Shown here: one piece after another, positions 1 through 8,778 of the stretch | Layout: the number at the start of each line of letters is the position of its first letter | Numbering within the stretch: position 1 is the stretch's first letter | Assembly: GCF_001922585.1 (NCBI RefSeq) | Contig: NZ_MRBS01000006.1 | Location: forward strand, 122,778-186,777 | Length of the DNA stretch: 64,000 nucleotides | Direction of reading: 5' to 3' | Origin: Pantoea sp. 1.19 | Lineage (GTDB): Bacteria; Pseudomonadota; Gammaproteobacteria; Enterobacterales; Enterobacteriaceae | Position numbers and translations under genes: made by a program | The notes under the pieces: model-generated | Database searches by the model: none | Seen by the model: only the letters and a program-made list of their open reading frames with translations | What the model was told of the DNA's origin: nothing

Positions 1-1191
1 ACTGTGACCACTGATGAATAAAGGTTTACCCCTCTTTACTAAGCCCCCCCTCACTGCATCAATCTTGTCCCGGTACTTACCATTCATTAGCTGATAAGCA
101 TCCAGAAAACCGCCGTGCACATTCCCCATTCCGCCCAGCTCTGCCGGACAGCGCTTCGGCGCAAAGGAAAAATCCGTCACGACATTCAGCCCGCTGGCCG
201 TCCCGCACCACGCCACCAGGACATGCGCTCCGCACTCCACCGTGAACAGCCGCGAGTCCCCCTCCGGATTTTCATCCCTCCCCGGATGGGCCGTGTTCAG
301 ATACATCTGTTTCAGGTACCGCTCCCGGAACGGCACGTCCACCGCCAGCGTATGAAAATAATTCGGGTATTCCGCAAACTGCGGGAGACAGGAAAGATCC
401 TGACATTTCTGCTCAAAAAAATACGAGATAAGGTGGGCGCCCTTGTCGGGTAAAAACTCTTCTGCATACGCCAGATCGGCCATAATGCCCAGGTTCAGTG
501 CGTTCGCCAGGTCATACTCTTTTGTGTCGTGCAGCGCCAGCACCCACGCCCGGAACGGGCAGATTTCTATCACGTGACGTTGCTCCAGCGCATCCCGCGT
601 GATTTCCGTCCCTTTCAGCGCCTTCCCCGGCGGAAAATGGAACACCGGCGGCTCCGGCTCAGTCCAGTCCTCGATCTCCGGCAGCCGATCGCACAGCTCG
701 CCGATAGTCACATAGTGATGGTGATAGCCAGAAGCCTCCGCTTTCTCCTGCACGTCCGTACGCCAGATCCTGTCCCGCGTCTCACGGCGAAAGGCGTTTC
801 CGCTCACCGGCTGGCTGTTCGGGTTGCGCCGCAGGCTCAGCGGGCGCTTTTCCATCTCGTCGGCCAGCTGCTGCCCGTCCGTTTTCACGTCAACCGCTAG
901 CCAGTACAGGTCGTCGAACCGCACCACGCCCTGGCTGTCGGTGACGCCGGCAGGCGGATTCGGCGGCGACGTGGGGTCAAACCGGGTATGGCCGCCCCTG
1001 GCCCACAGCGCCAGCTCCGCCGCGGTCGCCAGCGGATGGTATTCCAGCTGCACCTTCAGCCCGGATACCGGCTGGTTGTTCTCGTCCACAAACTGCAGCT
1101 CCAGCCAGTAAAGCTTCTGCTTTCCACATGTTACGGTCTTATACGTCGGTCTGAGGCTGGTGACACACGTGTTATCACCGGTCATTGCCAT
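1..1191 (-). CDS. Lipase class 3-like protein, probable T6SS effector (3' part outside window)
   Basis: I translated the minus strand by hand: 397 codons are open from ATG at 1191 to the window edge, so the C-terminus is missing. An AGGGA stands about 7 bases upstream; a second in-frame ATG lies two codons later. Residues 1-110 include a phrase of the type 'DENNQPVSGLKV' followed by 'TDSQGVVRFDDL', typical of the small beta-sandwich domains of secreted toxins and spike adaptors. Residues 220-397 look like a fungal-type lipase_3 fold: 'VLVAWCGT', then 'VHGGF' (358-362), then 'ISGHS' ending exactly at base 1, where S397 would be the nucleophile of a GHSxG elbow. The catalytic Asp and His must lie outside. 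Such proteins in Enterobacterales are often type VI secretion phospholipase effectors with an immunity gene next to them; neither VgrG nor immunity gene is visible here, so the secretion role is inferred. Lipase fold fairly sure. Confidence 0.75.
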   Translation of the reverse strand, partial: MAMTGDNTCVTSLRPTYKTVTCGKQKLYWLELQFVDENNQPVSGLKVQLEYHPLATAAELALWARGGHTRFDPTSPPNPPAGVTDSQGVVRFDDLYWLAVDVKTDGQQLADEMEKRPLSLRRNPNSQPVSGNAFRRETRDRIWRTDVQEKAEASGYHHHYVTIGELCDRLPEIEDWTEPEPPVFHFPPGKALKGTEITRDALEQRHVIEICPFRAWVLALHDTKEYDLANALNLGIMADLAYAEEFLPDKGAHLISYFFEQKCQDLSCLPQFAEYPNYFHTLAVDVPFRERYLKQMYLNTAHPGRDENPEGDSRLFTVECGAHVLVAWCGTASGLNVVTDFSFAPKRCPAELGGMGNVHGGFLDAYQLMNGKYRDKIDAVRGGLVKRGKPLFISGHS

Positions 1192-1301
1192 ACTACATCC
1201 CTGTATTTTAGGTGGTAAAAGTCGCCCCATCATATCCCGAACCGGACTTAACCCACATTACCCAAGGCGATCGGGCGCACAAAGTGGAAGACTGGCGGGG
1301 C

Positions 1302-1330
1302 AAAAAAATACCCCTGCAGAGCAGGGGTAT
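1302..1330 (-). terminator. Rho-independent terminator of cybC
   Basis: On the minus strand a perfect 10-bp stem (ATACCCCTGC / GCAGGGGTAT, 3-base loop) runs straight into seven T residues. It lies about 30 bases after the cybC stop codon and insulates the lipase gene beyond it. Confidence 0.9.
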
Positions 1331-1361
1331 CGCAGAAAATGGCGCGGTATTACACCGACAA

Positions 1362-1748
1362 TTACCGGAATTTCTGGTGATTTACGTTACGAATGTCCGC
1401 CAGTTTTTTCGCTTCCGCTTTGGCCTCATCCAGCTTGCCCGCTTTAGCCAGCGCGTCGGTTTTGTCGATCTGCGCAATCAGATCGTCAATCCCCTGATGG
1501 TAGCCTTTGATCTCCGGGCTGTCGGGCGCCTTGCCTACCAGCTTGTCCGGAGTGCCTTTTTTCGCATCCTGCGCTTTAGCCCGCAGATCGGTCAGCATCT
1601 TGTGCATCTCCTCACCGCTTTTCGCTTTGTCCAGCGATGAGTAGATGGCACCCATGTCTTTCATGTCTTTTTCCAGCGAGGCCGCAGAGGCGGCGCCACC
1701 GGCGGAGAGTAAGGCTACGGCTAACAACGACACTATCGATTTACGCAT
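1362..1748 (-). CDS. cybC: Cytochrome b562, periplasmic
   Basis: A small soluble four-helix heme protein of the periplasm with an undefined electron-transfer role. The 128-residue product has a Sec signal peptide (residues 1-22, ending SAA/ASA) and a mature part of about 106 residues, the E. coli size. The axial heme ligands are present: Met at mature position 7 (ASLEKDM) and His in the terminal 'NHQKFR'. The motif 'PDSPEIKGYHQGID' matches the family closely. AAGGA lies 8 bases upstream of ATG 1748. It sits downstream of pmbA as in E. coli and has its own terminator. In E. coli K-12 this gene is known to be truncated; here it is intact. Confidence 0.93.
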   Translation of the reverse strand: MRKSIVSLLAVALLSAGGAASAASLEKDMKDMGAIYSSLDKAKSGEEMHKMLTDLRAKAQDAKKGTPDKLVGKAPDSPEIKGYHQGIDDLIAQIDKTDALAKAGKLDEAKAEAKKLADIRNVNHQKFR

Positions 1749-1819
1749 GCTCAGCTTCCTTCTCGGGGGGGACGGGGCGGTTCAAACGGCCGCCCAACTG
1801 AATTAACATCATGACGCAT

Positions 1820-3160
1820 TTATTGTCCGGCAATGTGCATTTCGGGCAGCAGCACCGACCCGCACTGGATATTACTGCGGGTTTCGATATCATCGCCGAC
1901 AGTGACGATATTACGCCACATCTCTTTCAGGTTACCGGCAATAGTCACTTCGCTGACCGGGAACTGAATCTCACCGTTTTCAACCCAAAAGCCCGCCGCA
2001 CCGCGCGAGTAGTCGCCGGTCATGGCGCTCACGCCCTGCCCCATCAGCTCGGTGACCACCAGCCCTTTGCCCATGCGCTTCAGCAGCTGATCAAAACTCT
2101 CGCCCTGACCTCGGATACGCCAGTTATGGATGCCGCCGGCGTGGCCGGTACTGTGCAGACCGAGCTTGCGCGCGCTGTAGCTGGTCATCAGCCAGCCCTG
2201 CAGCACGCCGTCTGTGATGATGTCGCGCGGCTGCGTGCGCACCCCTTCGCTGTCAAACGGCGTCGAGGCGAGCCCCTTCAGCAGATGTGGCTGCTCCTGA
2301 ATGCTGAGCCACGACGGAAAAATCTCGCGGCCCAGCGCGTCCAGCAGAAAAGTCGACTTGCGATACACGCTGCTGCCGCTAATGGCGCCCACCAGATGGC
2401 CGAAGAGGCCGGTCGCCACCTCCGGCGCGAACAGCACCGGCGCTTTCATGGTCGGCAGCTTACGCGGCGACAGCCGCGACAGCGTGCGGCGGGCACATTC
2501 GGCGCCCACCCACTCCGGGCTGTGCAAGTCCTCAAAGGCGCGTCCCAGCGTGTAGGCGTAGTCGCGCTCCATTTCGCCATCGACTTCGGCAATCACGCAG
2601 CTGGAGAGCGAGTGGCGACTGGAGCAGTAGCTCTGCAGCATGCCGTGGCTGTTGCCGAATACTTTGATCCCGACGTGGCTGTTGAAGCTGCCGCCTTCGG
2701 TGTTGCTGATGCGCGGATCCGCCTGCAGCGCCGCCTGTTCGGCGCGCGCCGCCAGTGCGATCCCGCGCTCGGCATCCAGATCGCAGGGGTGAAACAGGTC
2801 CAGATCCGGCGCCTCCCAGGCCAGCAGTTCGCGATCGGCCACGCCGGCGAAAGGATCTTCTGACGTGTAGCGCGCAATATCGATTGCCGCCTGCACGGTG
2901 CGCTGAATGGCTTGCGGGCTGAGATCGGTGGAGGAGGCGCTGCCTTTACGCTGCTGGTGATAGACGGTGATGCCGAGCGCACCATCGCTGTTAAATTCGA
3001 CGTTTTCCACCTCACCATAGCGGGTGCTGACGCTGAGACCGGTCGTTTTACTGACCGCCACTTCGGCGCCGTCGGTGCGTGCGTTAGCCAGCTCCAGCGC
3101 GAGGGATACCGCCTCGGTCAGTACCTTACGCTGCTCTGCAACCTGAGAGTGTACTTTCAT
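1820..3160 (-). CDS. pmbA: Metalloprotease subunit PmbA/TldE
   Basis: TldE/PmbA pairs with TldD to form a cytoplasmic protease that matures peptides such as microcin B17 and degrades the CcdA antitoxin. The protein has 446 residues, E. coli length, and aligns from its first residues ('[21 protein letters not shown]') to its last ('[12 protein letters not shown]'). Conserved blocks include '[19 protein letters not shown]' and '[12 protein letters not shown]'. TldE itself lacks the HExxxH zinc site, which is carried by TldD elsewhere in the genome. The gene diverges from darP, as in E. coli, and is followed by cybC in the same direction. Confidence 0.96.
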   Translation of the reverse strand: MKVHSQVAEQRKVLTEAVSLALELANARTDGAEVAVSKTTGLSVSTRYGEVENVEFNSDGALGITVYHQQRKGSASSTDLSPQAIQRTVQAAIDIARYTSEDPFAGVADRELLAWEAPDLDLFHPCDLDAERGIALAARAEQAALQADPRISNTEGGSFNSHVGIKVFGNSHGMLQSYCSSRHSLSSCVIAEVDGEMERDYAYTLGRAFEDLHSPEWVGAECARRTLSRLSPRKLPTMKAPVLFAPEVATGLFGHLVGAISGSSVYRKSTFLLDALGREIFPSWLSIQEQPHLLKGLASTPFDSEGVRTQPRDIITDGVLQGWLMTSYSARKLGLHSTGHAGGIHNWRIRGQGESFDQLLKRMGKGLVVTELMGQGVSAMTGDYSRGAAGFWVENGEIQFPVSEVTIAGNLKEMWRNIVTVGDDIETRSNIQCGSVLLPEMHIAGQ

Positions 3161-3275
3161 TCATTTGCCATACTGTTGGGAGGAAAGTGATATTTTGAGT
3201 CTAACAGGATCTGAGAACAATTTCGTCGTCCCCCGTAACCTGATAGCATTAGCCTCTTTTTTTAAGGAGCCAAAC

Positions 3276-3818
3276 ATGACCAGGCAGCCCGACGAGTGGC
3301 TCGATGACGTACCCGATAATCAGGATGAAGAAGATGAAGAGATTATCTGGGTCAGTAAAAGTGAAATTAAACGCGATGCGGAAGAGCTGAAGCGCCTCGG
3401 CAATGAGATGGTCGATTTGGGGAAGAACTCCCTCGACAAGCTGCCGCTGGATGAAGAGCTGCGTGCCGCCATTGAGCTGGCGCAAAAGATCAAGAAAGAG
3501 GGGCGCCGCCGCCAGATCCAACTGATCGGCAAGCTGCTGCGCAACCGCGACGTAGAACCGATCCGCCAGGCGCTGGATAAGCTGAAAAACCGTCATAACC
3601 AGCAGGTGGCGCTGTTTCATAAGCTGGAGCAGCTGCGCGACCGCCTGATTGAACAGGGTGACGAGGCGATGCCGGAGGTGCTGGCACTGTATCCGGACGC
3701 CGATCGCCAGCAGCTGCGCAGCATGATCCGCAATGCGCAGAAAGAGAAAGCGGGCAATAAGCCACCGAAATCTGCCCGTCAGATCTTCCAGTATCTGCGC
3801 GAACTGGCCGAAGCGTAA
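3276..3818 (+). CDS. darP: Ribosome-associated protein DarP (YjgA)
   Basis: DarP (dual-action ribosomal maturation protein) binds late 50S precursors and aids peptidyl-transferase centre maturation. I start at ATG 3276, preceded by AAGGAG with a 5-base gap, giving 180 residues. An upstream in-frame ATG at 3165 lacks a Shine-Dalgarno and would add 37 residues not found in relatives. An acidic N-terminus ('[33 protein letters not shown]') is followed by the helical core '[29 protein letters not shown]' and the signature '[16 protein letters not shown]'. It diverges from pmbA and converges on mpl. Confidence 0.95.
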   Translation: MTRQPDEWLDDVPDNQDEEDEEIIWVSKSEIKRDAEELKRLGNEMVDLGKNSLDKLPLDEELRAAIELAQKIKKEGRRRQIQLIGKLLRNRDVEPIRQALDKLKNRHNQQVALFHKLEQLRDRLIEQGDEAMPEVLALYPDADRQQLRSMIRNAQKEKAGNKPPKSARQIFQYLRELAEA

Positions 3819-3828
3819 CGCCGGCTCT

Positions 3829-3848
3829 GGGGCGGCGGCGGCCGCCCC
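3829..3848. terminator. Hairpin between convergent darP and mpl
   Basis: Perfect 8-bp GC stem GGGGCGGC/GCCGCCCC with a GGCG loop, placed between two convergent stop codons. There is no U-tract on either strand, so it may act as a 3'-end stabiliser rather than a classical terminator. Confidence 0.5.
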
Positions 3849-3858
3849 GGCTTGATGC

Positions 3859-5214
3859 TTAGCGGGCCAGCCGCGCCAGCAGCTTCTGGTGGATCCCCTC
3901 AAAGCCGCCATTGCTCATCACCAGAATGGTGTCTCCGGGCTGCGCTTCTTTCGCTATCGCCTCTACCAGCGTGTCCACGTCGGCGCTCCAGCTGGCGGGC
4001 TGCATACAGGCGTCCGCCACGTCCGACACCTGCCAGGGGATATGCTTTGGCTGGTAGAGATACACCCGGTCAGCGCGGGCCAGCGACGGCGCCAGATCGT
4101 CTTTACTGATGCCCATTTTCATGGTGTTGGAGCGCGGCTCCAGCACCGCCAGAATGCGCGCCGAACCGCCTACTTTACCGCGCAGCGCCTGTAGCGTAGC
4201 GTGGATAGCAGTCGGATGGTGGGCAAAATCGTCGTAGACGCTGATGTCATTGACCGTGCCGCGCAGCTCAAGGCGGCGGCGGGCGTTGATAAAGTCATTC
4301 AGCGCCCGGCCGGCATCCTCCGGCTTCACACCGACGTGGCGGGCAGCGGCAATCGCCATCAGACCATTGTGCATATTGTGTTCGCCAACCAGCGACCAGT
4401 TCACCTCGGCGACGCGCTCGCCGTCCAGCCACACTTCCCAGTGTGACGCATCCTGACTACGCTTTTTCGCCTGCCAGCGGCCATGCTCTCCGGTTGACTC
4501 GCGCTCGCTCCAGCAGCCCATCGCCAGTACCTGCTTCAGATTGGCATCCTGCTCCGGCAGCAGGATCCGTCCCTGTCCCGGCACGATGCGAATCAGATGG
4601 TGGAACTGGCGCTGAATGGCGCGCAAATCGTCAAAAATATCGGCGTGATCGAACTCGAGGTTATTGAGGATCAGCGTTCGCGGGCAGTAGTGAACAAACT
4701 TGGAGCGCTTATCAAAAAAGGCGCTGTCATATTCATCGGCTTCAATGACGAAGAACGGACTGTTGCCCAGCGTAGCGGAGACGGCAAAATTACCCGGCAC
4801 GCCGCCTATGACAAAGCCCGGCTCATAGCCGCACGCCTGCAGGATCCACGCGGCCATGCCGGCGGTGGTGGTTTTGCCATGCGTACCGGCCACCGCAATA
4901 ACCCAGCGGTCGCGCAGCACGAAGTCATGCAGCCACTGCGGTCCGGAGACGTAGGGAATATTGCGCTCCAGCACGGCCTCAACGCAGGGATTACCGCGGC
5001 TCATCGCGTTACCGATGATAACCAGATCCGGTGCCGGATCGAGCTGGGCGGGATCGTAGCCCTCAATCAGCGCAATCCCTTGCGCTTCGAGTAGCGTGCT
5101 CATCGGCGGATAGACATTGGCGTCCGAGCCGGTCACCTGATGGCCCAGTGAGCGGGCCAGCGCGGCCAGGCCGCCCATAAAGGTGCCACAGATGCCGAGA
5201 ATATGAATATGCAT
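3859..5214 (-). CDS. mpl: Murein peptide ligase Mpl
   Basis: Mpl joins recovered L-Ala-gamma-D-Glu-meso-DAP tripeptide to UDP-MurNAc, closing the peptidoglycan recycling route in the cytoplasm. The product has 451 residues (E. coli 457). The N-terminal Rossmann motif 'HILGICGTFMGGLAALA' is followed by the Mur-ligase P-loop 'GTHGKTTTA' (about 110), the 'EADEYDSAFFDKRSKFVHY' catalytic block and 'YDDFAHHPTAI', all hallmarks of MurC/Mpl enzymes. The C-terminus reads 'ILVMSNGGFEGIHQKLL'. Mpl and fbp diverge across a 169-base spacer, conserved with E. coli. Confidence 0.96.
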   Translation of the reverse strand: MHIHILGICGTFMGGLAALARSLGHQVTGSDANVYPPMSTLLEAQGIALIEGYDPAQLDPAPDLVIIGNAMSRGNPCVEAVLERNIPYVSGPQWLHDFVLRDRWVIAVAGTHGKTTTAGMAAWILQACGYEPGFVIGGVPGNFAVSATLGNSPFFVIEADEYDSAFFDKRSKFVHYCPRTLILNNLEFDHADIFDDLRAIQRQFHHLIRIVPGQGRILLPEQDANLKQVLAMGCWSERESTGEHGRWQAKKRSQDASHWEVWLDGERVAEVNWSLVGEHNMHNGLMAIAAARHVGVKPEDAGRALNDFINARRRLELRGTVNDISVYDDFAHHPTAIHATLQALRGKVGGSARILAVLEPRSNTMKMGISKDDLAPSLARADRVYLYQPKHIPWQVSDVADACMQPASWSADVDTLVEAIAKEAQPGDTILVMSNGGFEGIHQKLLARLAR

Positions 5215-5383
5215 AACTTTTCCACATCAGCAAGAATCGGCGCACAGTGTACCGCCGGGAAGAGTGGGAAGAAACGGATTTAACCTATAGGTCTTTGGCG
5301 GTCATTTCGTTAAACTGTGTTACAGATGTCATAACTGTTAAGACGCTTACCTCCTCCTACCGCAAATCTTTTGGGATTGTGTT

Positions 5384-6382
5384 ATGAAAACATTGGGCGA
5401 ATTTATCGTCGAAAAGCAACACGACTTTCCACACGCCACCGGTGAGCTGACCGCCCTGCTGTCAGCCATCAAACTCGGCGCCAAAATTATTCACCGCGAC
5501 ATTAACAAAGCGGGCCTGGTCGATATTCTCGGCGCCAGCGGCGCGGAAAACGTGCAGGGTGAGCAGCAGATGAAGCTCGACCTGTTCGCTAACGAAAAGC
5601 TGAAGGCGGCGCTGAAGGCCCGCGGTCTGGTTGCCGGCATTGCTTCGGAAGAAGAGGACGAAATCGTCATTTTTGAAGGGGTGGAAAACGGCAAATACGT
5701 CGTGCTGATGGATCCGCTCGACGGCTCCTCCAACATCGACGTTAACGTCTCAGTCGGCACCATTTTCTCCATCTACCGCCGCGTCACCCCAGCCGGCACG
5801 CCGGTGACCGAAGAGGACTTCCTGCAGCCGGGCAATCGTCAGGTCGCCGCCGGTTATGTGGTGTACGGCTCATCGACCATGCTGGTCTATACCACCGGCT
5901 GCGGCGTACACGCCTTCACCTACGATCCTTCGCTGGGCGTGTTCTGCCTGAGCCAGGAGCAGATGCGCTTTCCGTCGCACGGCTACACCTACTCCATCAA
6001 TGAAGGCAACTATATTCGCTTCCCGAGAGGGGTGAAGAAGTACCTGAAGTTCTGTCAGGAAGAGGATAAAGCCACCCACCGTCCCTACACCACGCGCTAT
6101 ATTGGGTCGCTGGTGGCCGACTTCCACCGCAACCTGTTGAAGGGCGGCATCTACCTCTATCCCAGCACCGCCAGCCACCCGAAGGGCAAACTGCGCCTGC
6201 TTTATGAGTGCAACCCGATGGCCTATCTGGCCGAGCAGGCCGGCGGCAAGGCCAGCGACGGCGTTAACCGCATTCTGGATCTGGAGCCGACCGCCCTGCA
6301 CGAACGTTGTCCGTTCTTTGTCGGCAATGAAGAGATGGTGAACGACGTCGAGCGCTTCCTGCGCGAGTATCCGGATCAGTAA
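5384..6382 (+). CDS. fbp: Class I fructose-1,6-bisphosphatase
   Basis: Fbp hydrolyses fructose 1,6-bisphosphate to fructose 6-phosphate, the committed step of gluconeogenesis. The 332 residues equal the E. coli enzyme. Seen in the sequence: 'ASEEEDEIV' and '[21 protein letters not shown]' (metal-binding and catalytic loop), '[17 protein letters not shown]', and the active-site block 'GGIYLYPS' with '[12 protein letters not shown]'. It stands alone between divergent mpl and the convergent chemoreceptor gene and has its own terminator. E. coli carries the ytfQRT-yjfF sugar transporter next to it; that block is absent. Confidence 0.97.
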   Translation: MKTLGEFIVEKQHDFPHATGELTALLSAIKLGAKIIHRDINKAGLVDILGASGAENVQGEQQMKLDLFANEKLKAALKARGLVAGIASEEEDEIVIFEGVENGKYVVLMDPLDGSSNIDVNVSVGTIFSIYRRVTPAGTPVTEEDFLQPGNRQVAAGYVVYGSSTMLVYTTGCGVHAFTYDPSLGVFCLSQEQMRFPSHGYTYSINEGNYIRFPRGVKKYLKFCQEEDKATHRPYTTRYIGSLVADFHRNLLKGGIYLYPSTASHPKGKLRLLYECNPMAYLAEQAGGKASDGVNRILDLEPTALHERCPFFVGNEEMVNDVERFLREYPDQ

Positions 6383-6404
6383 TCCCCCGCCTCGGCGATC
6401 CGTT

Positions 6405-6430
6405 CAGGGCCGGGATCACCGGCCCTGTTT
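6405..6430 (+). terminator. Terminator after fbp
   Basis: CAGGGCCGG/CCGGCCCTG 9-bp perfect stem with a 5-base loop, followed by a short T-run, 22 bases after the fbp stop codon. Confidence 0.7.
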
Positions 6431-6498
6431 CAGATAGCGGCGCCGGCCCGTACCGGGCTCCCCCCGAACGGGATCCGCGGCCGGCGACGCCTCCGGGC

Positions 6499-8058
6499 TC
6501 AGCGCTGCAGGCGGAAAGCCGCCATGCTGGCCAGCAGCTGCTGCGACTGATCTTCCAGCGAGCGGGTGGCGGCCGTGGCCTGCTCCACCAGCGCGGCATT
6601 CTGCTGCGCCACCTCGTCCATCTGCGTCACCGCCTGATTGACCTGCTCAATGCCGTTACGCTGCTCCTGCGAGGCCAGCGAAATCTCCCGCATCAGCGTG
6701 GTGACCTGCGTGATCTCAGCGGAGATAGCGTCCATGGTCTCCCCGGCTTGCAGCGCCATTTCGGTGCCCTCACTGACCCGCCCCTGCGACTGGGCAATCA
6801 GCGTGCGGATCTCTTTAGCCGCGCTGGCGCTACGCTGGGCCAGATTGCGCACTTCGCTGGCCACCACCGCAAACCCGCGTCCCTGCTCGCCCGCGCGGGC
6901 GGCTTCCACCGAGGCGTTCAGCGCCAGGATGTTGGTTTGAAACGCAATGCCGTCGATGACGCTGAGGATATCGGCAATCCGGCGGGCGCTGTCGGTAATG
7001 GCCTGCATCTTCTCCATGACGTAGCAGACCACTTCACTGCCGCGATCGGCGGTCTCCGACACGTTCTGCGCCAGCTGATGTGCCTGCCGGGCGTTATCGG
7101 CGTTGCGCCGCACCGTGGCGGTGATCTGTTCCATGCTGGCGGCGGTCTGCTCCAGCGAGGCGGCAGACTCTTCGGTGCGCTGTGATAAGTGCCGGTTGCC
7201 GGAAGCCAGCTCGCGGCTGCCGGTGTCAATTTGCAGGCTGGCATCGCGCACCCGGCTTACCGACGCAATCAATCCCTGCTGCATCTGCTCCAGCGCCGCC
7301 GCCAGGCGCCCAAATTCGTTGCGCCCCGCCGGCGGCAGCGGCTGGGTTAAATCACCACCGGCAATCCCCTGCAGATGGCTCAGGGTGCGCTGCAGCGGCC
7401 GTAGCAGCATCTGACGCAGCAGGAGCCACGACAGCGCCATCAGCATCAGAGTCATAGCGCCGCAGGCGATTATCAGCCAGGTCAGGTACTGCTGATTTTT
7501 CATCGCCTGCGCCATCTGCTGCCGGGTCACCTCATTGGCATAGCCGGCGAAAGCGCTGACTGCATCGCCATAGTGTGCCGCCAGCTGGCTAATGTTGCCT
7601 TCCAGCAGCGCGTAGTAGGCATCGGTATTCTGCGCGTCAATCGCCGCCATCAGCGGAGCAATCCCCTGCTGCAGATAGGCGTGATAGGTTTTCACTACCC
7701 GCTCCGCCAGCACTTCCCCGCGCCGGGTCACGGTTCCGGCGGCAATAAAACGCTTCAACTGCTGCTCAGACAGCGCCACATAGCTGGCCGCGCGCCGCGT
7801 ATGCTGACGCGCCTCATCGGGCAGGCCAATCTCCAGCTTGCGCACCACCAGCGCCGCGGTAGCACGGGTGCGTAGCAGCCCGCTGTTGCTAACGTACAAA
7901 CTGTTTAGCTCAATAGCCTGAATGCGGTTGACGGCGTTCAGGGCCTGATTGCCCTTATCAATAGCGATAATCCCCATCACGCTCACCACCAGCAGCATCA
8001 GCGTCATCAGTAGCAGCAGCGCCAGCAATCCCGTCCGTATAGAAAGGCGATTTAGCAT
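6499..8058 (-). CDS. Methyl-accepting chemotaxis protein, Tar/Tsr-type
   Basis: A transmembrane chemoreceptor feeding the CheA/CheW pathway. I choose ATG 8058 (519 residues) because AGGGA lies 7 bases upstream; an ORF extension to 8091 has no such site. Order: TM1 (about 11-33), periplasmic four-helix sensor (about 34-187), TM2 (about 188-212), HAMP, methylation helices, and the signalling hairpin with the family's 'IDGIAFQTNILALNA.VEAARAGEQGRGFAVVA' core. The sensor keeps the Arg of the 'LLxTR' motif (R65, equivalent to Tar R64), but positions matching Tar R69 and R73 appear to be Leu and Lys, so aspartate binding is doubtful. It ends '...AAFRLQR' without the NWETF pentapeptide that tethers CheR/CheB. 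A FliA-type promoter lies upstream. Confidence 0.92.
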   Translation of the reverse strand: MLNRLSIRTGLLALLLLMTLMLLVVSVMGIIAIDKGNQALNAVNRIQAIELNSLYVSNSGLLRTRATAALVVRKLEIGLPDEARQHTRRAASYVALSEQQLKRFIAAGTVTRRGEVLAERVVKTYHAYLQQGIAPLMAAIDAQNTDAYYALLEGNISQLAAHYGDAVSAFAGYANEVTRQQMAQAMKNQQYLTWLIIACGAMTLMLMALSWLLLRQMLLRPLQRTLSHLQGIAGGDLTQPLPPAGRNEFGRLAAALEQMQQGLIASVSRVRDASLQIDTGSRELASGNRHLSQRTEESAASLEQTAASMEQITATVRRNADNARQAHQLAQNVSETADRGSEVVCYVMEKMQAITDSARRIADILSVIDGIAFQTNILALNASVEAARAGEQGRGFAVVASEVRNLAQRSASAAKEIRTLIAQSQGRVSEGTEMALQAGETMDAISAEITQVTTLMREISLASQEQRNGIEQVNQAVTQMDEVAQQNAALVEQATAATRSLEDQSQQLLASMAAFRLQR

Positions 8059-8114
8059 ATTTTTTCCCTGTGCAAATGCATATGTCATCAAAAGCGAAAC
8101 GTTTCGCCTGCGTC

Positions 8115-8142
8115 ATATCGGCAGACATGGCGCACTTCTTTA
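8115..8142 (-). promoter_or_regulatory. Sigma-28 (FliA) promoter of the chemoreceptor
   Basis: On the minus strand TAAAGAAG, 12 bases, then GCCGATAT. The FliA consensus is TAAAGTTT-N11-GCCGATAA, so the -10 matches 7 of 8 and the -35 its first five bases, with one extra spacer base. Predicted transcription starts about 50 bases before ATG 8058, placing the receptor in the class 3 flagellar regulon. Confidence 0.65.
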
Positions 8143-8226
8143 TCTTTTTCGCCGCCGTCGGGTGATTGACGCCGGCGGCGCCCTGCGTCAGGCTGGCGAC
8201 ATAGCACACCGGAACGGGAGAGGATC

Positions 8227-8634
8227 ATGCACAGAATAAGAATGATGACGGCGGCGCTGCTGCTGACGCTGCCGCTGGCGGCGCAGGCGCAGGCGCAGGC
8301 GCAGGAGGATGCGCTGGATCGCACGCTGAACGGCTGTCTGAACACCGCAAATACTACTCAACAGATGAACGCCTGTTATCAGGCGGCAATTACCGGCTGG
8401 GATGCGGCGATGAATCAGGCTTATCAGCAGGCGCTGGCCCGCGGCGAGCCGGCGCGACAGCGAACACTGCGGGAGGCTCAGCGGCGCTGGCTGAGCTATC
8501 GTGACGCGTGGATGACGGCCAGCCGCGCGCGCTTTGATCAGGGAACGCTGGCCAGCGTCTCACAGGCTGTACAGCTGCTGATGCTGAACAAAAATCAGAC
8601 GCTGATGCTGCGCAGCCTGCAAGCGCAGGAGTAG
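8227..8634 (+). CDS. Lysozyme inhibitor LprI-like (DUF1311) periplasmic protein
   Basis: A 135-residue exported protein. Signal peptide residues 1-23 end in a run of Ala-Gln repeats (AQAQAQAQ) encoded by tandem GCGCAG units, a site prone to slippage. The mature part carries the family layout: two cysteines 14 residues apart ('LNGCLN' and 'MNACYQ'), then 'NQAYQQAL' and 'LREAQRRWLSYRDAW'. Members of this family include the mycobacterial lysozyme inhibitor LprI, but most are untested, so inhibition of lysozyme is only a possibility. GGAG lies 6 bases before ATG 8227. It diverges from the chemoreceptor, and nothing suggests a shared function. Confidence 0.8.
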   Translation: MHRIRMMTAALLLTLPLAAQAQAQAQEDALDRTLNGCLNTANTTQQMNACYQAAITGWDAAMNQAYQQALARGEPARQRTLREAQRRWLSYRDAWMTASRARFDQGTLASVSQAVQLLMLNKNQTLMLRSLQAQE

Positions 8635-8709
8635 CGTCACCGCCCGCCGCGGACCGCTAACCCGCAGGATTTAGCGGCATTGGACGCAGTCTGAAAGCGG
8701 AAAAAGGGC

Positions 8710-8739
8710 AGGACATCGGCGGACGCACCTGGCTATAAT
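8710..8739 (+). promoter_or_regulatory. Promoter of ppa
   Basis: A perfect -10 TATAAT (8734-8739) with a weak -35 AGGACA at 8710-8715, 18 bases apart, about 40 bases upstream of the ppa start codon. Confidence 0.55.
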
Positions 8740-8778
8740 GACCGCCACTTGCACCGTTAACGATTGAAGGAATGCATC

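Noticed and set aside
1811-2863. 350-residue plus-strand ORF
   Set aside because: Lies wholly antisense to pmbA; its His/Gln/Ala/Arg-rich translation is the usual shadow of a GC-rich gene.
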